From an uncultured Ruminococcus sp. (lineage in GTDB: Bacteria; Bacillota; Clostridia; Oscillospirales; Acutalibacteraceae): DNA of 35,484 nucleotides. A program made the translations under genes and the position numbers. The notes beneath the pieces are model-generated. The model made no database searches. It saw only the letters and a program-made list of their open reading frames with translations, and was not told the DNA's origin. Shown here piece by piece: positions 26,208-34,759 of this stretch (the stretch's first letter is position 1; each line of letters starts with the position of its first letter). The stretch covers positions 1 to 35,484 of the forward strand of contig CACYDP010000050.1 in NCBI GenBank assembly GCA_902773135.1, given 5' to 3'.

Positions 26208-27083
26208 ATGAGCAAAAAAATAGGACGCAACGACCCCTGCTGGTGTGGCAGCGGAAAAAAATATAAAAAGTGCCACGAAGAGTTTGACAGCAAAATCGTC
26301 CACTATGCAAATATGGGACACGAAGTTCCCGATCACAGTATGATCAAAACTCCCGAACAGATAGAACGCATTAAAGAAAGCTGTAAAATCAATATTGCTG
26401 TTCTTGACTATGTTGCCGAAAATATCAAAGCCGGTATGACCACTGAAGAAATCGACAAGCTCGTTTATGAAAAAACAACCGAAATGGGCGGCATTCCCGC
26501 TCCGCTGAACTATGAAGGATTTCCGAAGAGTGTTTGTACCTCTATTAACGAAGTTGTTTGTCACGGAATTCCGTCCGATGATGTGATTCTGAAAGACGGA
26601 GATATTATTAATGTTGATGCATCGACCATTTATAACGGTTATTTCTCTGATTCCTCCAGAATGTTCTGTATCGGCAATGTCAGCGAAGAAAAAAGAAAAC
26701 TCGTAGAAGTTACCAAAGAATGTGTGGAAAAAGGTCTGGAAATGGTTAAACCCTGGACATTTCTCGGTGATATGGGACAGGCTGTCCACGAGCACGCTGT
26801 AAAAAACGGCTATAAAGTTGTCCGTGAAATAGGCGGTCACGGCGTAGGACTTGAATTCCACGAAGACCCTTGGGTAAGTTACGTTTCAAAGGCAGGAGAA
26901 GAAATGCTTCTTGTACCCGGTATGATATTTACTATTGAACCTATGGTTAATATGGGTACGGATAAAGTCTTTGTGGACGAAAAAGATAACTGGACAATCT
27001 ACACAGCTGACAGACAACCTTCTGCTCAATGGGAAATTATGGTGTTGGTTACGGAAGATGGTCACGAAATTCTTTCTTATTAA
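26208..27083 (+). CDS. map: Methionine aminopeptidase with N-terminal SEC-C zinc knuckle
   Basis: Removes the N-terminal methionine from new proteins at the ribosome. The 291 residues include an SEC-C zinc motif at the start (DPCWCGSGKKYKKCH, Cys/Cys/Cys/His), followed by the type I catalytic domain. Metal ligands are visible: Asp in INVDAST, Asp in YFSDSSRMF, His in GGHGVGLEFHE, Glu in FTIEPM and Glu in SAQWEIMVLV. It is longer than E. coli Map (264) because of the knuckle, which is known in Clostridia forms and probably helps ribosome contact. The ATG has AGAAGGA 7 bases upstream. It is a single-gene unit. Confidence 0.96.
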   Translation: MSKKIGRNDPCWCGSGKKYKKCHEEFDSKIVHYANMGHEVPDHSMIKTPEQIERIKESCKINIAVLDYVAENIKAGMTTEEIDKLVYEKTTEMGGIPAPLNYEGFPKSVCTSINEVVCHGIPSDDVILKDGDIINVDASTIYNGYFSDSSRMFCIGNVSEEKRKLVEVTKECVEKGLEMVKPWTFLGDMGQAVHEHAVKNGYKVVREIGGHGVGLEFHEDPWVSYVSKAGEEMLLVPGMIFTIEPMVNMGTDKVFVDEKDNWTIYTADRQPSAQWEIMVLVTEDGHEILSY

Positions 27084-27125
27084 TCCCCAAACCTCGATTA
27101 TCCTATCACTTCTTTTTGAAAGCAA

Positions 27126-27181
27126 AATAACAACGACAGCGGTATGACATTTTTTAATGTTGTGCCGCTGTCGTTGTTATT
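27126..27181. terminator. Bidirectional terminator
   Basis: A 17-bp perfect stem (27126-27142 with 27165-27181), extended by further inner pairs around a T-rich loop. It sits between the converging map gene and the operon that ends at 27187. Confidence 0.85.
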
Positions 27182-27186
27182 ATTAT

Positions 27187-28971
27187 TTAACGCATATTGC
27201 CGCCGGGACCGCCCTGCATACCTCCCATACCGCCGCTTACGTTACTGTAATACAAGCCTGATGAGAAGTCCATATCAGCGGTAGATGAACCTGCTGTTAT
27301 GGTATAGGAATTTCCTTCTTTCATATCGGGAGAGGAGTACACGGCACTAGAAAAATCTTTCGTTGTCGTAAATGTGAAATCCGAACCGTCATTGACAGAG
27401 ATCGTTGTTCCGCTTGTTCCTGAAATGCTGACAAGTCCTGAACACTGTGTTCCTGTATCAAAATTGACTGCCATTCCCTCTGAACCTAAGGCGAGTACTG
27501 TGCCGCCTGTGATACTTGCAACACAATCCGAACTGTCACCTTTATCCAATGCACCGTTATCATTGGCAGTGGGACCTTCTACAATCACTGTGCCCCCTGT
27601 CACATATATAGAACCGTTGCTGTCAAGACCATCACCCGATGCATTCAAATACACATATCCGCCGTTAATAGTCAATTTCGCATCGGTTGATTGGCTGCCC
27701 CACGGTGTATCATCGGTGGCAGAGGTATCGGAACCTCCTGCGGTATTAATGCCGTCATCGCTTGATACCAATGAAATATTGCCGTCATTGATCGTAATGT
27801 TCTGTGCCTCCAGAGCCTCATAGGACTGTGTTATTTTAATCTCTCCGCCATTAACAGTCAGATCATTCGATGCGGTGATTCCATCGTCACTCGTTGCAAC
27901 TTCTATTGTGCCCGAATTCACCGTAATTGCCGAGTTGCCGTGAATAGCGTCATCGGCACTTGAAATTGTTACAGACGTATCTGATACGGTAATATTTCCG
28001 TCCGATTTAATACCCTTTTGCGATGTTTCGCTGTTTTTGGAATTGGACGAACCTCCGCCTGATGTAACATTGACTGTTCCTCCGGAAAGGGTCAGATTAC
28101 CTGTAAAGTCGCTGCTGTCATCTCCGGCTATAACCGATATGCCGTCATAGCCCGCATTGACATTCAGTTCGGCCTTTTCAAAATAGAAATAGCTGTTATT
28201 ATCATCGTTTGATAATTTAATGCCGTCATGACCTGAATCGATATTAATTTTGCCTCCGCCCATTCTTACGGAATCATCTGCTTTGATCCCTACGGAGCCG
28301 GAAGTAATACTAATTTCTCCGTCTGTTACTTTAAAATCATTTTTGCATACAACACCATGCAGTTTAGAACTGATGTTCAGCTTTCCGCTTCCGTTGACAG
28401 TCACATCGTCTTTAGCGTAAACAGCACCGTCTGTATCAGCTTTTTCATCAGTATTGTTATAAGTAAGCGTGTTTTCTCCTACACACTGTATAATCAGTTT
28501 ATCACAGTTTTCGACATCAATGCAGGCTGCTGATGCATTAGTCATATTGACATTGTCAAGTATCAGATAAATATTTCCTGACTTGGTACTGTCGTCAACT
28601 ACGATTGAAACGTCTTCCGAAGTGCCGCTGACTTTATAGATACCCTTTGAGGTGATTTTTACCTCACTGCCGGAACTTCCCCTGGTTGTATCGGATATAG
28701 TACCCGAACTGCCTGAAAGTGTTATTTCAGCATCAGCTGTTTCCGACGTAACATCTTTATAATCACCGTCGGCAAACATATCTCCTGATGTTGCGGAAGA
28801 ACTTTCAGTGCCTGAAGCGGAAGACGAATTTGTCGATGAATCAGATGTGTCCGACGATTTCTGAGAGGACGCCGACGAACTGTTTTTTTCTGATGTATTG
28901 TCAGAACACGCTGTTATGGTGCAGACGGACAAAATCAATGCCATCAGAATGACTGCTGTTTTTTTCAACAT
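27187..28971 (-). CDS. Carbohydrate-binding lipoprotein (Cthe_2159-type beta-helix)
   Basis: About 594 residues. A signal peptide ends in the lipobox ITAC, so it is anchored at the cell surface. A Ser/Thr/Asp-rich linker of about 60 residues follows, then a long chain of short beta repeats of the kind GxxxISxGxVxIKADD and NDGIxxSNxxxVxGGxIxI, with DDGI repeated many times. This is the Cthe_2159 family (PF14262), a right-handed beta-helix reported to bind polygalacturonate-like sugars and calcium. It ends in Gly/Met-rich residues. An ATG at 28992 overlaps the previous stop by one base, but the ATG at 28971 has AAAGGA 9 bases upstream and is preferred. It is last of a five-gene operon. Confidence 0.88.
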   Translation of the reverse strand: MLKKTAVILMALILSVCTITACSDNTSEKNSSSASSQKSSDTSDSSTNSSSASGTESSSATSGDMFADGDYKDVTSETADAEITLSGSSGTISDTTRGSSGSEVKITSKGIYKVSGTSEDVSIVVDDSTKSGNIYLILDNVNMTNASAACIDVENCDKLIIQCVGENTLTYNNTDEKADTDGAVYAKDDVTVNGSGKLNISSKLHGVVCKNDFKVTDGEISITSGSVGIKADDSVRMGGGKINIDSGHDGIKLSNDDNNSYFYFEKAELNVNAGYDGISVIAGDDSSDFTGNLTLSGGTVNVTSGGGSSNSKNSETSQKGIKSDGNITVSDTSVTISSADDAIHGNSAITVNSGTIEVATSDDGITASNDLTVNGGEIKITQSYEALEAQNITINDGNISLVSSDDGINTAGGSDTSATDDTPWGSQSTDAKLTINGGYVYLNASGDGLDSNGSIYVTGGTVIVEGPTANDNGALDKGDSSDCVASITGGTVLALGSEGMAVNFDTGTQCSGLVSISGTSGTTISVNDGSDFTFTTTKDFSSAVYSSPDMKEGNSYTITAGSSTADMDFSSGLYYSNVSGGMGGMQGGPGGNMR

Positions 28972-28991
28972 AGTAATTTTTCCTTTCTTCA

Positions 28992-29663
28992 TTACAATTG
29001 ATTCTGAGGTTCGGTATAGGGCAATATGGAAATTTCGAGATTGCCATTCTTGGTCCTGAGTTCGTCAATAAAGGCTTTTTCTTCGCTCGGGTCTTTCATC
29101 TGTATTTTAAATGAAAGTCGGAACATTGAACCCATACCTGTTGTCTTTACGCCGGCATTTTCATAGTGTTTCAGATAATGTTCAAAAGTATCGTCAAATG
29201 CTCCTGAATATTCCAGTGATTCGGGAATGGTAATTTTGAGAAGCCGATCCTGTGACATACTCTTATGTTCAAAAATCGGAAGCATAGAAACTACAATAAA
29301 GAAAACTGCCATACAAAGCAAAATTACTATGCCGTAAGCAATATAACCCATACCAAAAGCAATTCCGGAACCCATAGCAATCAGTATAGCTGCAATTTCG
29401 TCTGCACTTCCCTGAGCACTCCTGAAACGAATCAGACTGAAAGCACCGCCGATGGCAACACCCGCTCCGATATTTCCGTTAACAAAGGTGATCACGGAAG
29501 CCACAACAAAAGGTACAATTGCCACAACGATAAAAAACCTCTTTTTTGACCGTACTTTGAACGACATCAGCCATGCATAAATAAAGCCTGTCACAATTGC
29601 CGCAGCAGCCATCATAAAAAACTGACCCGCAGTAACGGTTGAAGTATAAATTGAATCAAACAT
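28992..29663 (-). CDS. DUF4956 membrane protein
   Basis: A 223-residue protein with four membrane segments in the first 125 residues (about 13-33, 42-62, 65-110 with a short loop, 112-130), then a cytoplasmic domain of about 90 residues with strand-rich regions (KITIPESLEYSGAF, MFRLSFKIQMKDPSEEKAFIDELRTK). The segment GGAFSLIRFRSAQGSADEIAAILIAMGSGIA is highly typical of DUF4956. The function is not known. It is regularly found beside VTC-domain proteins, as here, and may help in making or moving a phosphate polymer or a sugar product at the membrane (inference). It lies 42 bases after the VTC gene and touches the next gene. Confidence 0.9.
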   Translation of the reverse strand: MFDSIYTSTVTAGQFFMMAAAAIVTGFIYAWLMSFKVRSKKRFFIVVAIVPFVVASVITFVNGNIGAGVAIGGAFSLIRFRSAQGSADEIAAILIAMGSGIAFGMGYIAYGIVILLCMAVFFIVVSMLPIFEHKSMSQDRLLKITIPESLEYSGAFDDTFEHYLKHYENAGVKTTGMGSMFRLSFKIQMKDPSEEKAFIDELRTKNGNLEISILPYTEPQNQL

Positions 29664-29705
29664 AAAATAATAGTCCTTTCCTATTTGAAATTTCTGATAT
29701 TGCCA

Positions 29706-30417
29706 TTAAGGTCTGACTTTGAGCAATTGCTGTCTGTAAGCCTCACCGTATTTGGAAAAACTGCCCTTATATATTTTTCCTTTCGCAAGGATTTCCGAAA
29801 GCCACAAAGGAACAGCCTGCTGTACCTTTACTTCAAGAATCGTATAGCCTTCTTTCAGTAAAGAAGTACCTTCCATAGATTTTGTAAGGTCAAGATCGTC
29901 ATATCTGTAACGGGGATTATGGTCAATCGTCAGCCGCAAATCACCGTCCGGTTCAAAATATGCAATTCTGTCATATATAATCATACATGCCGGAACAAGC
30001 GTCTGATAATAATCTCTGAACGTGGTAATCTCTTTGTTGATCTGACCGCCGGCACAAATATCACCGTTTCCGTCAAAAAATTTCTTGACCAGCGGAATTG
30101 TTGACTGAACACGCCGTTTATAAACAATGCCGTATGCCTTGCGTTTGAGTTCCAGAAAGACAGGGGAAGTTTCTGTGGCAATCCCGTAGGAACGAAGCCG
30201 TATTTTTTCCTTGAAAAGCGGCTTCTCGGCAGATGTTCTGATCAGTCTGTAATTAGGTGTGTCATAATAAAGCGATGCGATAGAAGTAAGACCGAATTTA
30301 TCTATCTTCATATGTCCTTCAACACTTTTTTTTGAAATAAGCAGTCTGTTCAGGATTGAGAATATATTTCATTTCATATCGTTTCATTACAACAATAGGA
30401 TTAGATACAACCGACAT
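29706..30417 (-). pseudogene. VTC-domain polyphosphate polymerase, frameshifted in an A8 run
   Basis: VTC domains polymerise phosphate from ATP at membranes. The frame from ATG 30417 has a perfect GGAGGT site 6 bases upstream and encodes MSVVSNPIVVMKRYEMKYIL, which contains the ExK strand of the fold. It stops at TGA 30319-30321 after 32 residues. The rest of the domain is in another frame from 30311 to 29706 (201 residues, KEKIRLRSYG, FLELKRKAYGIVYKRR, TILEVKVQ). The break is a run of eight A on the coding strand (30326-30333); seven A would give one open frame of 236 residues, the normal family length. It may be true inactivation, transcriptional or ribosomal slippage, phase variation or a read error. 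Reinitiation at ATG 30311 is possible but would lack the ExK strand. Pseudogene status is therefore provisional. Confidence 0.8.
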
Positions 30418-30430
30418 TATTCCACCTCCG

Positions 30431-31657
30431 TTACAAATCTATCTGAAGTGTAAAAAGTCCATTGTTTACTTTTGCACTTACTCTGCCATTGTGAGCCTTG
30501 ACTATATCCTTGACATAGGATAGTCCAAGCCCTGCTGTGCTTGGTATTCGGGCATTTTCCAGCGTTGTAAAACGGTCAAAAATCTGATCAATGCTGCCAT
30601 TCGGCAAATCTGTATCATTTGTCTGACGAATAATGATACGGTCTTTTTGCTTTTTTAGTTCAAATTCCGCATTAGAAACAGCATATTTCAGCGAATTTTC
30701 CGTAAGCTCGTCAAAGATTTTTTTCATTGCTTTTTCATCGCCCTTGATTTTGATATCCGGTTCAATGGTAAAGCTAAGCTGAATCTTTTTCGCTTCAAAT
30801 TCAGATTTTTTGGTATCTATCATGACATTGAATATAGTTGAAATATCCAAGTTAGCTACGGACATATCCTTTTCTTCAAAAACGGACAGTGCCGAAAGAT
30901 GTTTGACCAGCTTTGTCATCTTACGAACCTGCTTATTGATGGAGTTTGTCTGATCGTTTGAACCGTTTACTTTTTCGATCACCTCTGTATTGGCATTAAT
31001 GATTGTCAGAGGCATTTTGAATTCGCTTTCAATCTTGGCAATAAAGCGTTTTTGTTTTCTGTCAGCTTCTTCAAACTGTTTGAAAAGTCTTTTGCCAACA
31101 AACATCAATATAAGAAAACTCAGCAGTAAAAACGCTGCTTCTCCGCATACCGATATAATGAGAATTCGGTACGACGGCAAAAGTTCTCTTCCCTGATCAA
31201 TTACCGTTACATAAGTTTTATCATTTTTTTCATACACACGGTATCTGTATGTAACATTTGTCCAGCCGATGTCTTCATTTTGCAGACTTTTTGCCCATAA
31301 TTCTGCATCAGATTCACTGACAGCGGAAATTCTGTATTCAATTTTTTCCGCATTGCCGCTGCTGTCAAAAGCATAAGTGAAATATCTCAGCGATGCATTC
31401 ATTTCCGGCGAATCGGGTCCCATAGGACCGATTCTGTCACGATTGCCGAAACGATAAAATCTCGTGTCGTCACTTTTTTCTTTCATATCATCTTTGAAAA
31501 AATTTCCGGACGATTTTGAAATCGCTTCCGTAATCCTGTCAGCATCTTCACCTGCCATTGTAAAGTTGATCATATTAATTACAGCCAACAAAACCGTAAG
31601 AAGCACAAACACGGAAATCTCGGCATACAGCACGAATTTTTTTCTTACTTTATTCAT
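30431..31657 (-). CDS. Sensor histidine kinase-like protein lacking the phospho-accepting His
   Basis: A 408-residue membrane protein. Two membrane segments (about 9-30 and 164-187) flank a 130-residue outer sensor region. The dimerisation helix at 200-230 reads FIAKIESEFKMPLTII, where the normal sequence is S-H-E-L/F-K-T-P-L; Ser211 stands in place of His. The ATPase part keeps an N-box with Asn321 (ELTENSLKYA), IFDRF and a G2 box GLGLS at about 377-380, but the DxGxG is not clear (RQTNDTDLPNGSIDQ). It may bind ATP but should not autophosphorylate in the usual way. The ATG has GGTGA 6 bases upstream and overlaps the regulator's end by 8 bases. It lies 13 bases before the VTC gene. Confidence 0.9.
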   Translation of the reverse strand: MNKVRKKFVLYAEISVFVLLTVLLAVINMINFTMAGEDADRITEAISKSSGNFFKDDMKEKSDDTRFYRFGNRDRIGPMGPDSPEMNASLRYFTYAFDSSGNAEKIEYRISAVSESDAELWAKSLQNEDIGWTNVTYRYRVYEKNDKTYVTVIDQGRELLPSYRILIISVCGEAAFLLLSFLILMFVGKRLFKQFEEADRKQKRFIAKIESEFKMPLTIINANTEVIEKVNGSNDQTNSINKQVRKMTKLVKHLSALSVFEEKDMSVANLDISTIFNVMIDTKKSEFEAKKIQLSFTIEPDIKIKGDEKAMKKIFDELTENSLKYAVSNAEFELKKQKDRIIIRQTNDTDLPNGSIDQIFDRFTTLENARIPSTAGLGLSYVKDIVKAHNGRVSAKVNNGLFTLQIDL

Positions 31658-32255
31658 CGTCGATCACCAACCTGTAACCTTTATTTATCAAATATTTAAT
31701 TCTGAGCTTTTGATTCAGTTTTTCGAACTTATTGTTCAGTGCATTGATATAAGGTCCCGCACGCTGATTATCAATGGTTTGATTTGAAATCAGATGTTTG
31801 AATATGTTCAATTCTTCGTTTGTTACTTTTACCTTTTGACAAAGTGTAAACTTTGAAACATCAAATTCCACATTGGCATAAGACAGTGTTTCATCAGACT
31901 TTCGTTTTTGACAGATGTCATCAATACGCTCAGTGAGTTCATAGGGCAAAAACGGAAGACTGAGATAGGAATTTGCCGTGTATTCACTGCAAAGCATAGA
32001 AACATTGATCTTTTTTTCTGAAATGATAATAACTGGAATATTCTCATCATTCGAATATTTTACAATATCCTTACATCTGATACGAGGAATATTTTCATTC
32101 AATATCACAATATCATATCGGCTTTCAGCGATTCCTGTTATGACCTGCGTGCCGTCAAACACTGTTTTAACGGCATTACCCGACAATTCCAGAAGGCTCT
32201 TGAATGACATCAGAAAATCTCTGTCAGGGTCAGCTATCAATATATTCAAATTCAT
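31650..32255 (-). CDS. Response-regulator-like protein lacking the phospho-accepting Asp
   Basis: A 201-residue OmpR-like protein with a receiver domain at 1-115 and a C-terminal winged-helix-like region at about 125-201, ending KLRIKYLINKGYRLVI as in the OmpR family. The acidic pocket has Asp9 and Asp11. Where the acceptor Asp is expected in DIVIL-D there is Asn53 (DIVILNENIP), and the conserved Lys of K-P-F is Leu100 (YLSLPF). Ser79 keeps the Thr/Ser position. It is therefore not expected to take a phosphoryl group. The DNA-binding part is shorter and more divergent than usual. The ATG at 32255 has GAAAGGG about 2-4 bases upstream, a tight spacing; frames upstream to 32291 lack a better site. 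It is the first gene of the operon. Confidence 0.88.
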   Translation of the reverse strand: MNLNILIADPDRDFLMSFKSLLELSGNAVKTVFDGTQVITGIAESRYDIVILNENIPRIRCKDIVKYSNDENIPVIIISEKKINVSMLCSEYTANSYLSLPFLPYELTERIDDICQKRKSDETLSYANVEFDVSKFTLCQKVKVTNEELNIFKHLISNQTIDNQRAGPYINALNNKFEKLNQKLRIKYLINKGYRLVIDDE

Positions 32256-32281
32256 CACCCTTTCCACAAAATATTTTTTTA

Positions 32282-32310
32282 AATATACCATATTTTTATC
32301 AAGCGGTCAA
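32282..32310 (-). promoter_or_regulatory. Promoter of the five-gene operon
   Basis: On the minus strand TTGACC (32305-32310) and TATATT (32282-32287) are 17 bp apart, about 27 bases before the regulator start. Confidence 0.7.
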
Positions 32311-32343
32311 TCTTTACCATTTTAAATATCGACAAAGAAAAAC

Positions 32344-32387
32344 ACTAACGGTATTCCGGAATGAAAACAAACCGAAATACCGTTAGT
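32344..32387 (-). terminator. Terminator of the isomerase-nrdR-amidohydrolase operon
   Basis: A 12-bp stem (32344-32355 with 32376-32387), then one mismatch and three more pairs. On the minus strand it is followed by GTTTTTCTTTG. It overlaps the stop codon of the amidohydrolase. Confidence 0.8.
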
Positions 32388-33210
32388 TCTCTATATCAGA
32401 TGGGTTAATTTTAAAAATTCTTTCTGCGTTTTGGTGCATTATCAGTTCATAATCCGTTTCGGAAACCATTGTTCTGAATTCGTTGAAATATTCCTGATAC
32501 AATGAACGTTTTCCCTCTTTGTTGCAAAGATAAGTATTTCTGCCGTCAATCGGGTTATCACTGCCAAAAACAATTTTTTCTGCTCCGGCTTTTCGGATAA
32601 GCTCTAACGTACTTTTCACAGGAACCCACGTTGTATCACCGTAAAGATTCGGCAGTTTTGATACCAGTTCGATTGCTTCACTGTTATCTGTTCCCAGACC
32701 CATATGTACCATCACAAAATCAACATCAGGATAACGCTTTGCCATTTTATACACACGTATACAAGATGCGGCATCTGAACCACCCGTGTGTATGACGGCA
32801 GGAAGTCCGCAGTGCCGAGCAAGCTCTATAAACGGAATCGTTTTATCAGAATCGAACGGTTCGTTTGAATGATAAGGATGAAATTTAATTGCTTTAATAT
32901 ATTTTCTGTTCTTATCGACAGCGTTATAAAGTGAAAAATCAGCTTTTTCTCCGTAAGGTTTCACCCATACAGCAGCGGATATTTTCCGAGGATATTGTTT
33001 GGCAAAACGCAGTACATCATCTAAACATTCTATTTGGGAATGCTGATATTTCTTGGGTACAGGTTTCAGATGATGGTCAAATTCCGCAGCATTCAGGCTT
33101 GAAACGATACTATGACTGATACCGCAGCGTTCCATCGAATCAATGACATCTTCTTCACTAAGTTCAAATCCCAGCATACTTCCTATATGAACGTGTGTAT
33201 CAATAATCAT
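32383..33210 (-). CDS. Amidohydrolase-family protein
   Basis: A 275-residue metal-dependent hydrolase or decarboxylase of the amidohydrolase-2 type (PF04909), a TIM barrel. Metal-binding candidates are His-x-His in IIDTHVHIG at the N-terminus, His in AVIHTGG, His in FVMVHMG and Asp in VFGSDNP. KAIKFHPYHS may supply another ligand or a carboxylated Lys-like position. The ATG has a GGGGAGGG site 7 bases upstream. It is the last gene of an operon with a TIM-barrel isomerase-like gene and nrdR. The substrate is not evident. Confidence 0.88.
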   Translation of the reverse strand: MIIDTHVHIGSMLGFELSEEDVIDSMERCGISHSIVSSLNAAEFDHHLKPVPKKYQHSQIECLDDVLRFAKQYPRKISAAVWVKPYGEKADFSLYNAVDKNRKYIKAIKFHPYHSNEPFDSDKTIPFIELARHCGLPAVIHTGGSDAASCIRVYKMAKRYPDVDFVMVHMGLGTDNSEAIELVSKLPNLYGDTTWVPVKSTLELIRKAGAEKIVFGSDNPIDGRNTYLCNKEGKRSLYQEYFNEFRTMVSETDYELIMHQNAERIFKINPSDIEN

Positions 33211-33236
33211 ACTTTTCCCTCCCCGACAATATTATA

Positions 33237-33692
33237 TTATTTTTCGGATATAAGCTTATTGAGTTCTTCCAAAAAACTGTGTATATCTTTAAATTGTCTG
33301 TATACGGACGCAAAACGAACATAGGCAACTTCATCCACATCTTTCAGATATTCCATCGCATATTCTCCTACCGCCATTGAGGACACTTCTCTCTCGATTT
33401 TACTGTGAATATCCGCTTCAACTTTATCAACAACACTATCAATTTCATCAAGAGAAACCGGTCGCTTTTCGCAGGCACGCAGAATACCATTTTTCAGTTT
33501 TTCACGGTCATACGGTTCTCTTGAGTTATCACGTTTTATGATCATCACAGGCGTTGTTTCAACAATCTCATATGTTGTAAATCTCTTTGAACAATTAAAA
33601 CATTCACGTCTGCGTCGTATTCTTTCTCCTTCATCGGTAGGTCTTGAATCGACAACCTTGCTTTCTTCATATCCGCAATAAGGACATTTCAT
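33237..33692 (-). CDS. nrdR: Transcriptional repressor NrdR
   Basis: Represses ribonucleotide reductase genes when dATP is high. The 151 residues match the family. A zinc ribbon opens the protein ([18 protein letters not shown] and CFNCSKRF, four Cys), followed by FTTYE and the ATP-cone (about 48-140) with [22 protein letters not shown]. No NrdR box or nrd gene was recognised in this window, so its targets are elsewhere. It is the middle gene of a three-gene operon, 21 bases after the isomerase-like gene and 26 bases before the amidohydrolase. Confidence 0.97.
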   Translation of the reverse strand: MKCPYCGYEESKVVDSRPTDEGERIRRRRECFNCSKRFTTYEIVETTPVMIIKRDNSREPYDREKLKNGILRACEKRPVSLDEIDSVVDKVEADIHSKIEREVSSMAVGEYAMEYLKDVDEVAYVRFASVYRQFKDIHSFLEELNKLISEK

Positions 33693-33713
33693 ATCGTTCC
33701 CTCCGTTTAACCA

Positions 33714-34502
33714 TCACCATTCACAGAACGGTTTCAAAAAATCATATGCTTGTTTTAATTCGCCTATTTTGTCAAAACTGAATCGGTATACCTCTATAAT
33801 GACATCTCCGTCAAAACCTGTTTCCTTTACCACAGAAAAGAAATCTTCAAAATCAAATATTCCTTTTCCGGGAAGAACACATTTATTTTCAAAAGTAAAA
33901 TCACTGATATGTATATGCCTGAGTCTGCTTCCCATTGTTCTTACCATATCCGCCGGTCTGATACCTCCGAGATTGGATTGCTTGGTATCACATACAAAGG
34001 CACTGCTGTCGGGAATTGCTTCTTTCATTTGTCTGATAAATACCTGATCGTTGGCAACGAATTGATTGACATTTTCCTGCAATAAAGTTACACCGTAATC
34101 ACCGGCACATTTCTGCAATATATCGAAGCGGCGGAAATACTCATCGTTTTTCATAGAATAACTAAAATCTTTTCTCAAACCGTGCAGAACCACCTTATCC
34201 GCCCCGAGATAATGTGCTGTACGGTAATACTTTTCATATAATCTGACACCGTCAATAAAACGCCTTTCATAAGCTGAGAACAATAAAAAAGATTCGTATG
34301 ACGACGTAAATGGGTGAATCGATGTTACTTTTGCATGAAATCGATGCAGAATTGATTTTAATTGATCGAGATAGTCATTTTCCAGTTCAGAAAAAGTATT
34401 GAAAAAAATTTCAAAGCGGTCAAATCCAAGCTCACAAAGGGTACGTATACCGTCTTCGGTAAGCATAGGATAAAGACAGCCGGTAGATACTCCGATTTTC
34501 AT
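33714..34502 (-). CDS. Sugar phosphate isomerase/epimerase-like TIM-barrel protein
   Basis: A 262-residue protein of the xylose-isomerase-like TIM-barrel group (AP endonuclease 2 family, PF01261). It begins MKIGVSTGCLYPML, and has conserved HIHISDF and VIIEVYRFS strands, with Glu/His/Asp residues at barrel ends (LLQENVNQFV, AFVCDTKQSNLGG) that would bind a divalent metal. Such enzymes act on sugars, inosose or hydroxypyruvate, and the substrate cannot be told. The ATG at 34502 has GGAGGCG 5 bases upstream. It is the first gene of an operon with nrdR and the amidohydrolase. Confidence 0.88.
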   Translation of the reverse strand: MKIGVSTGCLYPMLTEDGIRTLCELGFDRFEIFFNTFSELENDYLDQLKSILHRFHAKVTSIHPFTSSYESFLLFSAYERRFIDGVRLYEKYYRTAHYLGADKVVLHGLRKDFSYSMKNDEYFRRFDILQKCAGDYGVTLLQENVNQFVANDQVFIRQMKEAIPDSSAFVCDTKQSNLGGIRPADMVRTMGSRLRHIHISDFTFENKCVLPGKGIFDFEDFFSVVKETGFDGDVIIEVYRFSFDKIGELKQAYDFLKPFCEW

Positions 34503-34567
34503 AGTCGCCTCCGATTGAGTATATTTTGAAACTTTACTTATTGATACACGGCATAAATTATATATTG

Positions 34568-34596
34568 ATTATACAACTTTCAGCAAATCAAGTCAA
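34568..34596 (-). promoter_or_regulatory. Promoter of the isomerase-nrdR-amidohydrolase operon
   Basis: On the minus strand TTGACT (34591-34596) and a perfect TATAAT (34568-34573) are 17 bp apart, about 65 bases before the start at 34502. Confidence 0.85.
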
Positions 34597-34724
34597 ATAT
34601 TTTTTTACACTTTGAATATAATCTTATTTTAGTCCGAATCCCGTATTATCTTTTTGTACCATAATAGACTTTGCTCCATACAAAAAAATTTCCCGAAATC
34701 ATATAAATTTTTAATAAAAAACAC

Positions 34725-34753
34725 TTGACAATATAATAATTTTAGTGTATTAT
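34725..34753 (+). promoter_or_regulatory. Promoter of an apparent non-coding transcript
   Basis: A perfect TTGACA (34725-34730) and TATTAT (34748-34753) are 17 bp apart. No gene follows before the terminator at 34875-34915. Confidence 0.75.
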
Positions 34754-34759
34754 ATAGAT

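Noticed and set aside
27187-28971. CRISPR-like or adhesin DNA repeats in the beta-helix lipoprotein gene
   Set aside because: The repeats are short degenerate protein repeats of a beta helix, not regular DNA repeats with spacers.
30309-30417. Programmed ribosomal -1 frameshift as the sole explanation for the VTC break
   Set aside because: There is an A-rich slippery run but no clear downstream stem or upstream Shine-Dalgarno stimulator; it is kept only as one of several possibilities in the finding.
33237-33692. Link between nrdR and a ribonucleotide reductase gene in the window
   Set aside because: No nrd gene or NrdR box pair was recognised here.
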